A stretch of DNA of 64,000 nt from Bin87 sp965204905 (GTDB lineage: Bacteria > Chloroflexota > Dehalococcoidia > Lucifugimonadales > UBA3495), in assembly GCA_965204905.1 (NCBI GenBank), contig OZ242042.1:1-64000 (forward strand), written 5' to 3'. Positions 49,691 through 58,044 of the stretch are shown piece after piece. The translations under genes were made by a program, and so were the position numbers. The notes under the pieces are model-generated. The model had not been told where the DNA came from. It saw only the letters and a program-made list of their open reading frames with translations, and did not search any database. Positions within the stretch are counted from its first letter, which is position 1; each line of letters opens with the position of its first letter.

Positions 49691-50992
49691 ATGGATCGCA
49701 TCTCCCTGCAAAATTACCGCTGCTTCGGCAGTGAAGAGCAGTCGGCGCGCCTGGCTCCGCTGACGCTGCTGGTCGGCCCCAACAGCACGGGCAAAACGTC
49801 CTTCCTGGCCCTCATACGCGCGCTGTGGGACGTGGCGTTCAGGGAGGTGGTGCCGAATTTTCGGGAAGAGCCGTATGACTTGGGATCGTTTGAGGATATT
49901 GTTCACCAGCCCGGCGGCCGTAGCAAGCCGTCCAAATCATTCACAGGAAGCTTTACGTACACACCGGGAATTTCGCACGAGTACAAGCTTCGTTTCACAG
50001 GAGTATTTACAAACCGGCAAACGGCCCCATTTCCGGAGATGCGGCGTATTGCCATGAGCAATACCGAGTTAGAGTTGTTATCGACGGAGAGCAATACACA
50101 GGCGCGGGCGCGTTACCGCATCGATCCAGAGCAATGGCAGTATTGGGATGATGATGCAAGGGCTACCATCGTCAGCAACGAGTTAGTTTCATTCCAGTTT
50201 ATGACTGGAGTGCCATCGTCGTTGCCTTTGACTGCGGTTGACTCGTACATGGAAGATGTAAGTTCCATGCTATCAGTCATAAGTTTCAACAACCGTGCCG
50301 TTCACCGCCCTTTTGCCGCTGCTCCCATCCGCTTCCAGCCCCGTCGCACTTACGATCCAGTACGGCAAATGCAGGACGCTGAGGGAGAATATGTCCCTAG
50401 CTACATGGCCGGCTTGCATCGTCGCGATCCTGATAGTTGGCAGTTGTTGAAAGGACGGCTCGAGGAATTTGGTAAAACGTCCGAATTATTCGACGAGATT
50501 TCTGTCAGATCGTTTGGGAACTCCGATGGAGACCCTTTCCAAATCCAAGTCCGCAAGTATGGCAAGCGTCGTAAAGGCCCATGGCGTAACCTGATTGACG
50601 TCGGCTACGGAGTCAGCCAGGCGTTGCCGGTTTTGACGGAGTTGCTGCGCCCCGACGGCCCGGCCATTTTCCTCCTCCAGCAGCCCGAAGTTCACCTGCA
50701 CCCGCAAGCGCAGGCCGCTCTGGGAACTCTGTTCTGCCAGACGGCTGCCGCCGGCCGCCAACTGGTCATCGAAACCCACAGCGACTACATCATCGACCGG
50801 GTGCGGATGGATGTGCGGGATGGGACAACGGGGCTGAAGCCGGAGGATGTTTCGATCCTCTACTTTGAGCCGGGCGACCAGGCAGTGAAGATTCACTCGA
50901 TATGGATCGACGAGGCTGGTAACGTAAAAGATGCTCCACCAGGATACCGGCAATTCTTCACCGACGAGATGATGAGGTCGATCTGGGCCTAG
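49691..50992 (+). CDS. AAA/ABC-type ATPase (DUF3696/OLD-like) paired with a PIN nuclease
   Basis: A 433-residue single ATPase with ABC/SMC-like layout: ISLQNYRCFG start, P-loop VGPNSTGKTS (28-37), signature-like DVGYGVSQALPVL (303-315), Walker B FLLQQPEVHLHPQAQ (327-341) and H-loop VIETHSDYIID (359-369). The usual acidic Walker B residue is Gln here (LLQQPE instead of LLIEEPE/LLIEQPE), which I recall as common in this subgroup. The stop is immediately followed by the ATG of the PIN-like gene. Middle part (49900-50560) is visibly more A/T-rich than the surroundings, suggesting transfer. Likely a defence or toxin-control ATPase; the role is inferred. Confidence 0.82.
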   Translation: MDRISLQNYRCFGSEEQSARLAPLTLLVGPNSTGKTSFLALIRALWDVAFREVVPNFREEPYDLGSFEDIVHQPGGRSKPSKSFTGSFTYTPGISHEYKLRFTGVFTNRQTAPFPEMRRIAMSNTELELLSTESNTQARARYRIDPEQWQYWDDDARATIVSNELVSFQFMTGVPSSLPLTAVDSYMEDVSSMLSVISFNNRAVHRPFAAAPIRFQPRRTYDPVRQMQDAEGEYVPSYMAGLHRRDPDSWQLLKGRLEEFGKTSELFDEISVRSFGNSDGDPFQIQVRKYGKRRKGPWRNLIDVGYGVSQALPVLTELLRPDGPAIFLLQQPEVHLHPQAQAALGTLFCQTAAAGRQLVIETHSDYIIDRVRMDVRDGTTGLKPEDVSILYFEPGDQAVKIHSIWIDEAGNVKDAPPGYRQFFTDEMMRSIWA

Positions 50993-51457
50993 ATGTGTGC
51001 CATTATCGACAACGATGTGAGCCATCAGGTCTTCGGCGCAAACCCCACGGGTCCGGGGCTGTTTTTCCGCGATTGGTTGAGTAGAAGCAATGGCGGGATC
51101 ATTGTTGTCGGCGGACGGCTTTTTCGAGAATTGATCCAAAACCCTAACTTTCGGAGTTTCTTTGAGGCGCGGCAGCAGGCCGGCCGCGCGATCAGAATTC
51201 CAGATCCGGTGGTGGACGCTGCGGAGGCCGAACTGCAATCGGTCGATACCAGATCCAATGATAAGCACGTGCTCGCCCTCGCCCAGGTCAGCGGCGCGCG
51301 CCTGCTCTTTACTAACGACCGCGCTTTACAGGGCGACTTCAGAAACACACGCATAGTCCCCGGAACACGTGGCCGGATCTACACCACGGTCGAATTTACT
51401 GACATCCGCCGCACCCACCGCAACCTGCTCAACCGCACTGACCTGTGTGCGGCGTGA
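50993..51457 (+). CDS. PIN-like nuclease partner of the AAA ATPase
   Basis: A 154-residue protein with PIN-fold features: N-terminal MCAIIDNDVSHQVFG (D6, D8), E46 in FRELIQ, SNDKHVLALAQVSGARLLFTND (D90, D109) and QGDF (D115). Spacing of the acids fits a metal-dependent ribonuclease. It begins at the base after the ATPase stop, with GAGGTCG inside the ATPase end as a possible ribosome binding site. Similar MCAI(V/I)D-type proteins next to such ATPases occur in diverse bacteria as I recall, but I know of no established function. Toxin or effector nuclease is the leading guess. Confidence 0.78.
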   Translation: MCAIIDNDVSHQVFGANPTGPGLFFRDWLSRSNGGIIVVGGRLFRELIQNPNFRSFFEARQQAGRAIRIPDPVVDAAEAELQSVDTRSNDKHVLALAQVSGARLLFTNDRALQGDFRNTRIVPGTRGRIYTTVEFTDIRRTHRNLLNRTDLCAA

Positions 51458-51533
51458 TGCTCGGCGCCGTCCCTGTGGTATATTTATCCGGCATTTTTGC
51501 CACATATTCACGGTTACCAGGAGCGCGTTTATC

Positions 51534-52760
51534 ATGCCCGCCAGCGCAGAGATCACCCCCATTCCCAACGGTACTGTCACGTCGGCCCAGGGCTTTTCCG
51601 CCGGCGGCGTGTTCATCGGCCTCAAGACGCGAGGCGAGGACAAGCTGGACCTGGCGTTGCTGGTTTCCGACGCCGAATGCTCCATCGGCGGCGTGTTCAC
51701 CACGTCGGCCATACGGTCGGCCACGGTTGACCTGGACCGGGAGCGAGTCGCCAGGGGCCGGGGCCGCGCGCTGATCGTCAACGCGGGCATCGCCAACACC
51801 TGCGTGGGCGCGCAGGGCTACAAGGACGCCGAGGAGATGACGCGCCTTGCTGCTGATAAGCTGGGCCTGACCGCCGAGGACGTGCTGGTGTGCAGCACCG
51901 GCGTCATCGGTGTGGAGTTGCCTATGTCGCTGATCCGCACCGGCGTGGACGAGATCAGCCTGAAAGGCGACGGTGGGCCGGAACTGGCGCGCGCCATGAT
52001 GACCACCGACACCCATCCTAAGGAAACCGCCGTGTCCTTCGTGGCGTCCACCGGCCAGACCATCACCGTGGGCGGTGTCGCCAAGGGTTCCGGCATGATC
52101 CACCCCAACATGGCCACCATGCTTACCTTCGCCGCCACCGACGCCGCCGTTGACCCTGGCTTCCTGCAAACCACCGTCAAGGCAGTGGCCGATGAGACCT
52201 TCAACATGCTGACAGTGGACGGCGACAGCAGCACCAACGACACCTACCTGGCCTTTGCCAACGGGCAGGCCGGCAACCCGGTCATCGACGAGCGGTCGCC
52301 CGACGCCGACAACTTCCGCGCCGCGCTGCACGCGGTGGCTTCCTACCTGACCCGAATGTTGGCCCGCGACGGCGAGGGCGCGACCCGTCTTATCACCGTG
52401 CAGGTGGACGGCGCGCGCGATGCCGCCGACGCCCGCCTGGCCGCTAAGACCATCGCCGGCAGCAACCTGGTCAAGTCGGCGGTGTACGGCGCGGATCCCA
52501 ACTGGGGCCGGCTGATGATGGCGCTGGGACGCAGCGGCGCAGAGGCCACTGAGGAAAAGGTTGACCTGTTCGTCAACGGCGTGTGCATCATGGAAGCGGG
52601 TACGCCCATACCCTTCCACCGGGACGCGGTAGTAGCGCTGATGTCGGGCGAGCACGTGGACTTCCGCGTGAGCCTGAACCTGGCCGACGGCGCGGCCACC
52701 GCCTACGGCTGCGACCTGACCGAAGAGTATGTCATCATCAACAGCGCGTACACGACGTAA
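51534..52760 (+). CDS. argJ: Bifunctional glutamate N-acetyltransferase / ornithine acetyltransferase
   Basis: A 408-residue ArgJ, which recycles the acetyl group from N-acetylornithine to glutamate and may also use acetyl-CoA, in arginine synthesis. It is made as a precursor that self-cleaves before T195 in KGSGMIHPNMATMLTF. C-terminal features (YGADPNWGRLMMALGRSG, AYGCDLTEEYV) are normal. The ATG at 51534 lies downstream of AGGAGCG; the frame is open upstream but without family similarity. argB follows by 14 bases. Confidence 0.94.
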   Translation: MPASAEITPIPNGTVTSAQGFSAGGVFIGLKTRGEDKLDLALLVSDAECSIGGVFTTSAIRSATVDLDRERVARGRGRALIVNAGIANTCVGAQGYKDAEEMTRLAADKLGLTAEDVLVCSTGVIGVELPMSLIRTGVDEISLKGDGGPELARAMMTTDTHPKETAVSFVASTGQTITVGGVAKGSGMIHPNMATMLTFAATDAAVDPGFLQTTVKAVADETFNMLTVDGDSSTNDTYLAFANGQAGNPVIDERSPDADNFRAALHAVASYLTRMLARDGEGATRLITVQVDGARDAADARLAAKTIAGSNLVKSAVYGADPNWGRLMMALGRSGAEATEEKVDLFVNGVCIMEAGTPIPFHRDAVVALMSGEHVDFRVSLNLADGAATAYGCDLTEEYVIINSAYTT

Positions 52761-52774
52761 GCAACTGCGCTCAC

Positions 52775-53578
52775 ATGGCTCATCTTTACTCCGAACCTCC
52801 CATCGTCGTTAAAATCGGCGGCAGCACCCTGGGCGGCAACGATACGTCGCTTCAGGATCTGGTTGCCCTGCACCGCGACGGTAAGCCTATCGTGATCGTC
52901 CACGGGGGCGGCAACGTCATCAGCGAGTGGATGCAGCGGCAGAACCTCGCGCCCAACTTCGTCAACGGCCTGCGGGTCACCGATGCCCCGTCGCTGGAGA
53001 TCGTGGTCGCCGTGCTCGGCGGGTTGGTAAACAAGGAACTCACCGCGCAGATGCAACAACTCGGCGGCCCGACCATCGGCATCAGCGGCATGGACGGCTG
53101 CCTGCTCCAGGCCCGCGTCGCCAACCCCGACCTTGGCTACGTCGGCGAGATCGTGACGGTGGACCCGACGCCAGTGAACGCTATCCTGTCGTCCGGCTTC
53201 ATTCCGATGATCTCTCCCATCGCCGTGGACGTAAGCGAGGGCAGTGACCACGCCGGTCAGCCGCTCAACATTAACGGAGACACCGCCGCCGGCGCATTGG
53301 CCAACGCCATGAAAGCCCAGACCGTGGTGTTCCTCACCGACGTGGCCGGCGTGATGGACAACGGCGGGCGCGTGATACCCCGATTGACCGCACGGGGAAC
53401 TGAGGCTTTGCGCGAGTCCGGCGTGGCGCGGGGCGGAATGCTGCCCAAGCTGGCGGCGTGCCTGGATGCCATCGCCGACCGGGCTGTGCCCAGCGCCCAC
53501 ATCATCGACGGCCGGCAGCCGGGCGCGCTGATGGACTGCGTAAACGGCCGGCCGATCGGGACGCGGATTACGCCTTGA
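52775..53578 (+). CDS. argB: Acetylglutamate kinase
   Basis: A 267-residue amino-acid kinase fold enzyme phosphorylating N-acetylglutamate, the second step of arginine synthesis. VVKIGGSTLGG, VIVHGGGNVISEWM, LRVTDAPSLEIV, NINGDTAAGALA and FLTDVAGVMDNGG are the standard motifs. It lies directly after argJ; other arg genes are outside the window. The short N-terminus suggests the arginine-insensitive type, though that cannot be certain. Confidence 0.93.
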   Translation: MAHLYSEPPIVVKIGGSTLGGNDTSLQDLVALHRDGKPIVIVHGGGNVISEWMQRQNLAPNFVNGLRVTDAPSLEIVVAVLGGLVNKELTAQMQQLGGPTIGISGMDGCLLQARVANPDLGYVGEIVTVDPTPVNAILSSGFIPMISPIAVDVSEGSDHAGQPLNINGDTAAGALANAMKAQTVVFLTDVAGVMDNGGRVIPRLTARGTEALRESGVARGGMLPKLAACLDAIADRAVPSAHIIDGRQPGALMDCVNGRPIGTRITP

Positions 53579-53599
53579 CCGGCGCCGTATGCCAATAAC

Positions 53600-53627
53600 G
53601 TAGGGGCGAATAATCATTCGCCCCTAC
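53600..53627. repeat. TAGGGGCG family palindrome, copy 6
   Basis: GTAGGGGCGAATAA / TCATTCGCCCCTAC, one mismatch, 21 bases after the argB stop. Confidence 0.8.
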
Positions 53628-53652
53628 AAAGTAACGGTATTTGCAGCCAGCT

Positions 53653-54117
53653 CTATGCCGCGATCAGGTCCTTGGCAATCGCGTCGGGAATCAGGTCGCC
53701 CTGCTCGGCCAGGTGCGCCTTGATGGCCTCGGCGGCGGCGTTCACCATTTCCGCGTCCAGGTTGGCGGCGGCTTCCGGATAGCCGGCCTCGGTCAGGTAG
53801 GCGCCCGTCTGCTCACGCAGCACATCCAGCGACCAGTCGAGCTGCGCCCCTGCCTCCATCACGTCTTCGGGGTAGTCCACGTGGGACCCGCCGGCGCCCA
53901 GCTTGTCGTAGCCGCCCTTGTGCCAGTGGCCGCGCGCTCCGTGGGGGTCGAACCGGATGATCTCAACACCCTGGACGTCCACGCCGAAGGTGGGGCCGCC
54001 GAACTTGGCCTTCAGGCAGCGCAGGGGCCACAGGTACATCGTAACGTCGCCCTGCTTGCTCAGCGGCCGTACCATGACTTTGCCCAGGTAGGACTCGCCA
54101 TCAATCATTGTTGCCAT
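53653..54117 (-). CDS. Hypothetical soluble protein (154 aa)
   Basis: Not recognised. It has a beta-rich N-terminal half (SYLGKVMVRPLSKQGDVTMYLW, VDVQGVEIIRFDPHGARGHWHKGG) containing a His cluster that could bind metal, and a helical, Ala-rich C-terminal half. GGAGG lies before the ATG at 54117. It diverges from the redox lipoprotein gene. No membrane or export signal. Confidence 0.68.
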   Translation of the reverse strand: MATMIDGESYLGKVMVRPLSKQGDVTMYLWPLRCLKAKFGGPTFGVDVQGVEIIRFDPHGARGHWHKGGYDKLGAGGSHVDYPEDVMEAGAQLDWSLDVLREQTGAYLTEAGYPEAAANLDAEMVNAAAEAIKAHLAEQGDLIPDAIAKDLIAA

Positions 54118-54299
54118 TCGTATTTCCTCCATCGTCCGCCACTGGCGGACCCGTTTCGGCGTATAGTAGCACAAAGTCGCCGGATGCCCAAAAACACGGA
54201 CTCTTTAGCAATGGTTATACTGTCGCTTGCTGCCGATCAATCCGAACCCGGCCGGCCGGCGTATCTGATTCCGACACCTGCGCCCCTGCGAGTAACGTC

Positions 54300-55694
54300 A
54301 TGCTTTTCCAAATGCGCCGCATCACGCCTGGCGTTGTCTTTCTGACGGCGCTGATTCTCACGATAGCCATCGCTTGCGGACCCAGCGCGGAACCCGCCGC
54401 ATCGTCCGCAACGTCGCCGGCGGCAGCGCCAACGATGGCTCCGGCGGCCGAGCAGCCGGCCGCCACTGCCCCGTCAGCGGACGCCAGCGCCCACCGGACG
54501 GATGGAGCAACCGGCGAACAACCCACCGCCGCGCCGGAGAGCCAGACCGCCGCTGAGCCGACGGCAACCTCCGCGCCCGCGCGTCCGCAGACGGTCCCGA
54601 TACGGACGGCCGAGGACATTCCGGCGATTGAGGGCATCGACGCCTGGCTGAACACGGAGATGGAACTTCAGATTGCCGAGCTGGCCGCCGAGGGCAAGGT
54701 GGTGCTGGTGGACTTCTGGACTTACACCTGCATCAACTGCATACGCACCCTGCCCTACCTGCGCGACTGGTGGGCGCAGTACGAGGACGACGGGCTGGTC
54801 ATCCTGGGCATCCACACGCCGGAGTTCGAGTTCGAGAAGGACTACCAGAACGTCGCCGACGCCATTGAGACGCACAGCGTGGGCTGGCCCGTTGCCCAGG
54901 ACAACCTCATGACTACCTGGCGGAACTTTGAGAACCGCTACTGGCCGGCCAAGTACCTGTACAACGTCCGCGGCGAGATGATCTACTCCCACTTCGGCGA
55001 GGGAGCATACGCCGAGACCGAGGAGCGGATCCGCAACGCCCTGGTGGAGGCCGGCGCTGACCTGAGCGACGATCCATTCAACGCGCCCCAGGACCAGGCC
55101 CGGGATTCCGCTTTCCAGTCTGCCCGACAGAGCGGCCGGGCCGCCGTGACGCCGGAGCTGTACGCCGGCTGGCATCGCAACTTTCTGACTGCCCGCGCCG
55201 GTAGGCCGCCCTACGTCGCCCAGCAGGAGTATTTTGACGCGATCCTGAACGCCGAGGACCGGACTGAACACACCATTGCCACCATCGACGTGACGGTTCC
55301 CCAGGACATCCAGCCCCATGCCATGTACTTCCAGGGCCAGTGGTCGGTGGAGCCGGAACGCATCCGCCACGCCCGCATGACGGAGAACCTGGAGGACTAC
55401 CTGGCCCTCAACTATGCCGGCAAGAGCGTCAACGCCGTGCTGACCTCCGATTCCGGCGAGCCTTACCGTGTGGTCATCACTGTTGACGGCGCGATGCTGA
55501 CGCAGGCCAACGCCGGCCAGGATGTGCAGTGGGACGAGAACGGCGTTTCCTACGTGCTGGTTGACGAGCCGAGGATGTACGGCCTGGTTGACAACCCGCA
55601 ATATCTCCCTGAATCGATCCTGACCATGCGCTCCGACTCGGATGACTTCGGGCTGTTCGCCTTCACGTTCGGCGTTTACGCAGAGGGGCCGTGA
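54300..55694 (+). CDS. Thioredoxin-like lipoprotein with DipZ/TlpA-type redox domain
   Basis: A 464-residue exported lipoprotein. Hydrophobic signal with lipobox IAIAC (Cys26), then a long Ala/Pro/Thr-rich spacer (residues 28-100), then a thioredoxin fold with VLVDFWTYTCINCIRTLPYL (CxxC at 144-147). C-terminal residues 260-460 form a second, beta-rich domain like the C-terminal part of DipZ-type proteins. It likely reduces or exchanges disulfides outside the membrane. The ATG at 54300 gives a proper signal; upstream in-frame codons would spoil it. It is coupled to the next gene by TGATG. Confidence 0.83.
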   Translation: MLFQMRRITPGVVFLTALILTIAIACGPSAEPAASSATSPAAAPTMAPAAEQPAATAPSADASAHRTDGATGEQPTAAPESQTAAEPTATSAPARPQTVPIRTAEDIPAIEGIDAWLNTEMELQIAELAAEGKVVLVDFWTYTCINCIRTLPYLRDWWAQYEDDGLVILGIHTPEFEFEKDYQNVADAIETHSVGWPVAQDNLMTTWRNFENRYWPAKYLYNVRGEMIYSHFGEGAYAETEERIRNALVEAGADLSDDPFNAPQDQARDSAFQSARQSGRAAVTPELYAGWHRNFLTARAGRPPYVAQQEYFDAILNAEDRTEHTIATIDVTVPQDIQPHAMYFQGQWSVEPERIRHARMTENLEDYLALNYAGKSVNAVLTSDSGEPYRVVITVDGAMLTQANAGQDVQWDENGVSYVLVDEPRMYGLVDNPQYLPESILTMRSDSDDFGLFAFTFGVYAEGP

Positions 55695-56614
55695 TGCTTC
55701 GCTGGAGTCTGATTGTTGTCGCTGCCGTTGCGGTGATGGCGGCTATCGGGTGCGCGAGCCCGGGCGTAGAGCCGGCGCCGACAACAGCGCCGGCCGTAGT
55801 AGTGCCCACGATTGACTACAGCCAGGATGACATCCATCACCACCTGGCCACCAAGGTCCTGGAGGTCGGAACCCAACGGGTCGCGTTCCTGCTGTCCACG
55901 CAGAAAGCGCTCGTCAAAGCGCCCCAGTCCCAGATCACGGTGACGCGCCAGCAGGGTTCGGAGCCGGTAGCCGAGATCACCGCCAACTACAACGAGTGGC
56001 CCTACGGTGTGCGCGGGTCGTACAGCGCGCCAATCGAATTTCCCGAGGCCGGCGACTACCTGCTGACCGTAACGCCCATCGGCGGCGACGTGGATGGCGA
56101 GGCGCATATCCCGGTAAAGGTGCTGGCCGACGCTACCGTGCCATCGGTGGGAGACGTGCCGCCGGCCAGCCGGACCAAGACCCTGGGCGATGGGCTGGAA
56201 CTGCCGGACGTCACCACTGCGTACCAGGCCGACGCCGGCCTGTACGAAGTGTCGGTAGCCGACGCGGTGGCGTCGGGCAAGCCCAGCGTGATCGTGTTCG
56301 CTACGCCGGCGTTCTGCACCAGCCCCACGTGCGGCCCGCAGGTGGACACGGTGGCGGAGCTACGGGCGGCGCATCCCGACGCGGCCAACTACATCCACGT
56401 GGAACTATATGACAACCCCGCCGAGATCCAGGGCGATTTGAGCCAGGCCCAACTGGTTCCCGCCGCCGCCGAATGGGGGTTCACCAGCATTCCCGAGTGG
56501 ACCAACGAATCATGGGTATTCGTGCTGGACTCAAACGGAGTAATCCGCCAGCGTTTCGAGGGATTCGCCACGCTGTCGGAACTGGAGACGGCGCTGCTGG
56601 AGGCGACCGGGTAG
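55694..56614 (+). CDS. Thioredoxin-fold lipoprotein (SCO1/AhpC-like)
   Basis: A 306-residue lipoprotein (lipobox AAIGC, Cys20). Residues 35-150 look like an Ig-type or CopC-like beta domain (SAPIEFPEAGDYLLTVTPIG); residues 165-306 are a thioredoxin fold with VIVFATPAFCTSPTCGPQVD, a CxxxxC redox pair, and IPEWTNESWVFVLDSNGVIRQRFEG. The pair with the preceding gene suggests an extracytoplasmic thiol-redox or metallochaperone module, perhaps for cytochrome oxidase assembly; that is inference. Confidence 0.78.
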   Translation: MLRWSLIVVAAVAVMAAIGCASPGVEPAPTTAPAVVVPTIDYSQDDIHHHLATKVLEVGTQRVAFLLSTQKALVKAPQSQITVTRQQGSEPVAEITANYNEWPYGVRGSYSAPIEFPEAGDYLLTVTPIGGDVDGEAHIPVKVLADATVPSVGDVPPASRTKTLGDGLELPDVTTAYQADAGLYEVSVADAVASGKPSVIVFATPAFCTSPTCGPQVDTVAELRAAHPDAANYIHVELYDNPAEIQGDLSQAQLVPAAAEWGFTSIPEWTNESWVFVLDSNGVIRQRFEGFATLSELETALLEATG

Positions 56615-56658
56615 CGCGCCATCGCGTTCCTAATTGAGGCCCACCCTGCCCTACCCCC

Positions 56659-56686
56659 GTCATTCCCGCGAAAGCGGGAATCCAGG
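56659..56686. repeat. GTCATTCC family repeat, short form
   Basis: GTCATTCCCGCGAAAGCGGG then AATCCAGG; a single compact hairpin. A partial right-hand end (GCAGGAATGACGG) occurs near 56885. Confidence 0.82.
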
Positions 56687-56904
56687 CATCGCCCGGCAGT
56701 TACGTTGTTGGCCATGCCCTGCGTACTTACCGCCACGTCGCTGGCGCTGGTCGCCTGCGCCAACCAAACCCCGGAGCCGGCCCGCACGCGCCGCGCCGTT
56801 ATACCCGACCCCAAACATACTCGCCGCCATCACACGCTTGGCAACATCGGTAGTAAGACGAGATTTCACTACTCCGATTCAAGCGCAGGAATGACGGAAT
56901 CCAA

Positions 56905-57519
56905 TCACGAACGCAGCGGATGGCGAGATTCACTGACCAGCCTGACACGTTCCGCATCTATCTCTCTCCCCACCTTCCCTAAGGCACACGCCAACGCGCG
57001 GGCGACACTCACGCTAATCTTCTCGGGACTCTTGACGTAGTTAGTGCCGGCAATGCTCCTGCCCTCGGCCACCTTCACCGCTTCCGCATAATTGCCCGAC
57101 TGGACGCTTTTGACGATTGTCCGCTTTCGCAAGTACATCAGACAAAGATGATATATCCTGAGAACGTATATGATGAAGGTGACTATGCTGGCACTGGCCG
57201 CAACTACGAAGGAACCCAACACCGTTTCCCCAAGAGTGGCGCCGGTCACATCGGCTGTCCCAACTCCCGACATCCCCAGGGCGACCACCACTATCAACGT
57301 TGTCATGGACAGCCTTTTCCACTGCCGCTTCTCAAGGTAATCCCTAGCAGTGTACATCGATCCCGCAGCTACCACGAATGGCATTCCTATGGCGACGTAC
57401 TCTTTAGCATCTCCGTCCATCGCTAGCAGCGCTGTAGCAACTGCCACCACGAGGAAAGCTGCTGTTAGGAACAACATGAACTCTCCGATGACTCCCACCA
57501 TCGTCTCTGTAGCACTCAT
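56905..57519 (-). CDS. Four-helix membrane protein of unknown function
   Basis: A 204-residue protein with hydrophobic helices at about residues 12-33, 42-57, 70-88 and 98-122 and a soluble, basic C-terminal domain of about 75 residues (KRTIVKSVQSGNYAEAVKVAEG), which looks like a short helical-repeat module. No family recognised. The ATG at 57519 has GAGGGC upstream; an in-frame ATG 26 codons earlier lacks one. Its base composition is less GC-rich than average. Confidence 0.65.
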   Translation of the reverse strand: MSATETMVGVIGEFMLFLTAAFLVVAVATALLAMDGDAKEYVAIGMPFVVAAGSMYTARDYLEKRQWKRLSMTTLIVVVALGMSGVGTADVTGATLGETVLGSFVVAASASIVTFIIYVLRIYHLCLMYLRKRTIVKSVQSGNYAEAVKVAEGRSIAGTNYVKSPEKISVSVARALACALGKVGREIDAERVRLVSESRHPLRS

Positions 57520-57896
57520 TTTGCCCTCACATTCACCAAGCCTTTTTGCCTTGGTAGAGTCGCTGACCGCCCTCAAATCTCCAACGTGGCATCTCAAATA
57601 ACCATAACATGCCGCCCAACTACGCTACTCTCCGGATTGCAAATTCCGTCAACGTCACTGGTATCAGAGTAACGAAATCGCCCGGTAGTACGGGGCTGGC
57701 CCCTACCCATAGTGCCGGCCAGCCTTTGAGCACTTGGCGTGGCAACATCACAACCAGAGCCGGGTAGTGGCGACTCCCGGCTCGACCCTCGTCTATTATA
57801 CCGCTATACCGCGAGCAATTCCGGTTGCGTTGTTGGCGAATTGTACGGCAGCCGGTGGCTGTGGTAGGGTACATACTGCAACAGTAACCTGACCCT

Positions 57897-57993
57897 GGGC
57901 CGAGAACGGCCCTGCGGCATCCCCGATGCGTGATAGCGCATGCGCGCTTGGTGGAAGGCACGTCTCTCGTGCCTTCCAGCGGAACGCATCGGG
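57897..57993. other. Cluster of strong inverted repeats (possible structured leader RNA)
   Basis: The gene-free stretch 57520-58044 holds: GGGCCG-AGAA-CGGCCC (57897-57912), an outer 10-base stem CCCGATGCGT (57922-57931) with ACGCATCGGG (57984-57993), and inside it the palindrome GCGCATGCGC (57936-57945) and a perfect hairpin GGAAGGCACG-TCTCT-CGTGCCTTCC (57953-57977). Together they can fold as a three-way junction ending about 50 bases before the lipoprotein start. Apart from a TATTAT-like element near 57794 I see nothing else in the gap. Confidence 0.6.
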
Positions 57994-58044
57994 TCTTGGT
58001 TGCTGTTGCAAGTGCCAATCACCGACCGCTGGGAGGTATCAGCA

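Noticed and set aside
56705..57040. Plus-strand frame starting with a lipoprotein-like signal (TATSLALVACANQTPEPA)
   Set aside because: After the lipobox-like segment the sequence loses protein character, runs through partial repeat sequence and overlaps the end of the membrane protein gene; it may be a decayed lipoprotein but cannot be supported as a gene.
57620..58018. Minus-strand frame in the 57.6-58.0 kb gap
   Set aside because: It spans the strong inverted repeats and has no ribosome binding site or family similarity. The last 50 residues look more protein-like than the rest, but not enough to call.
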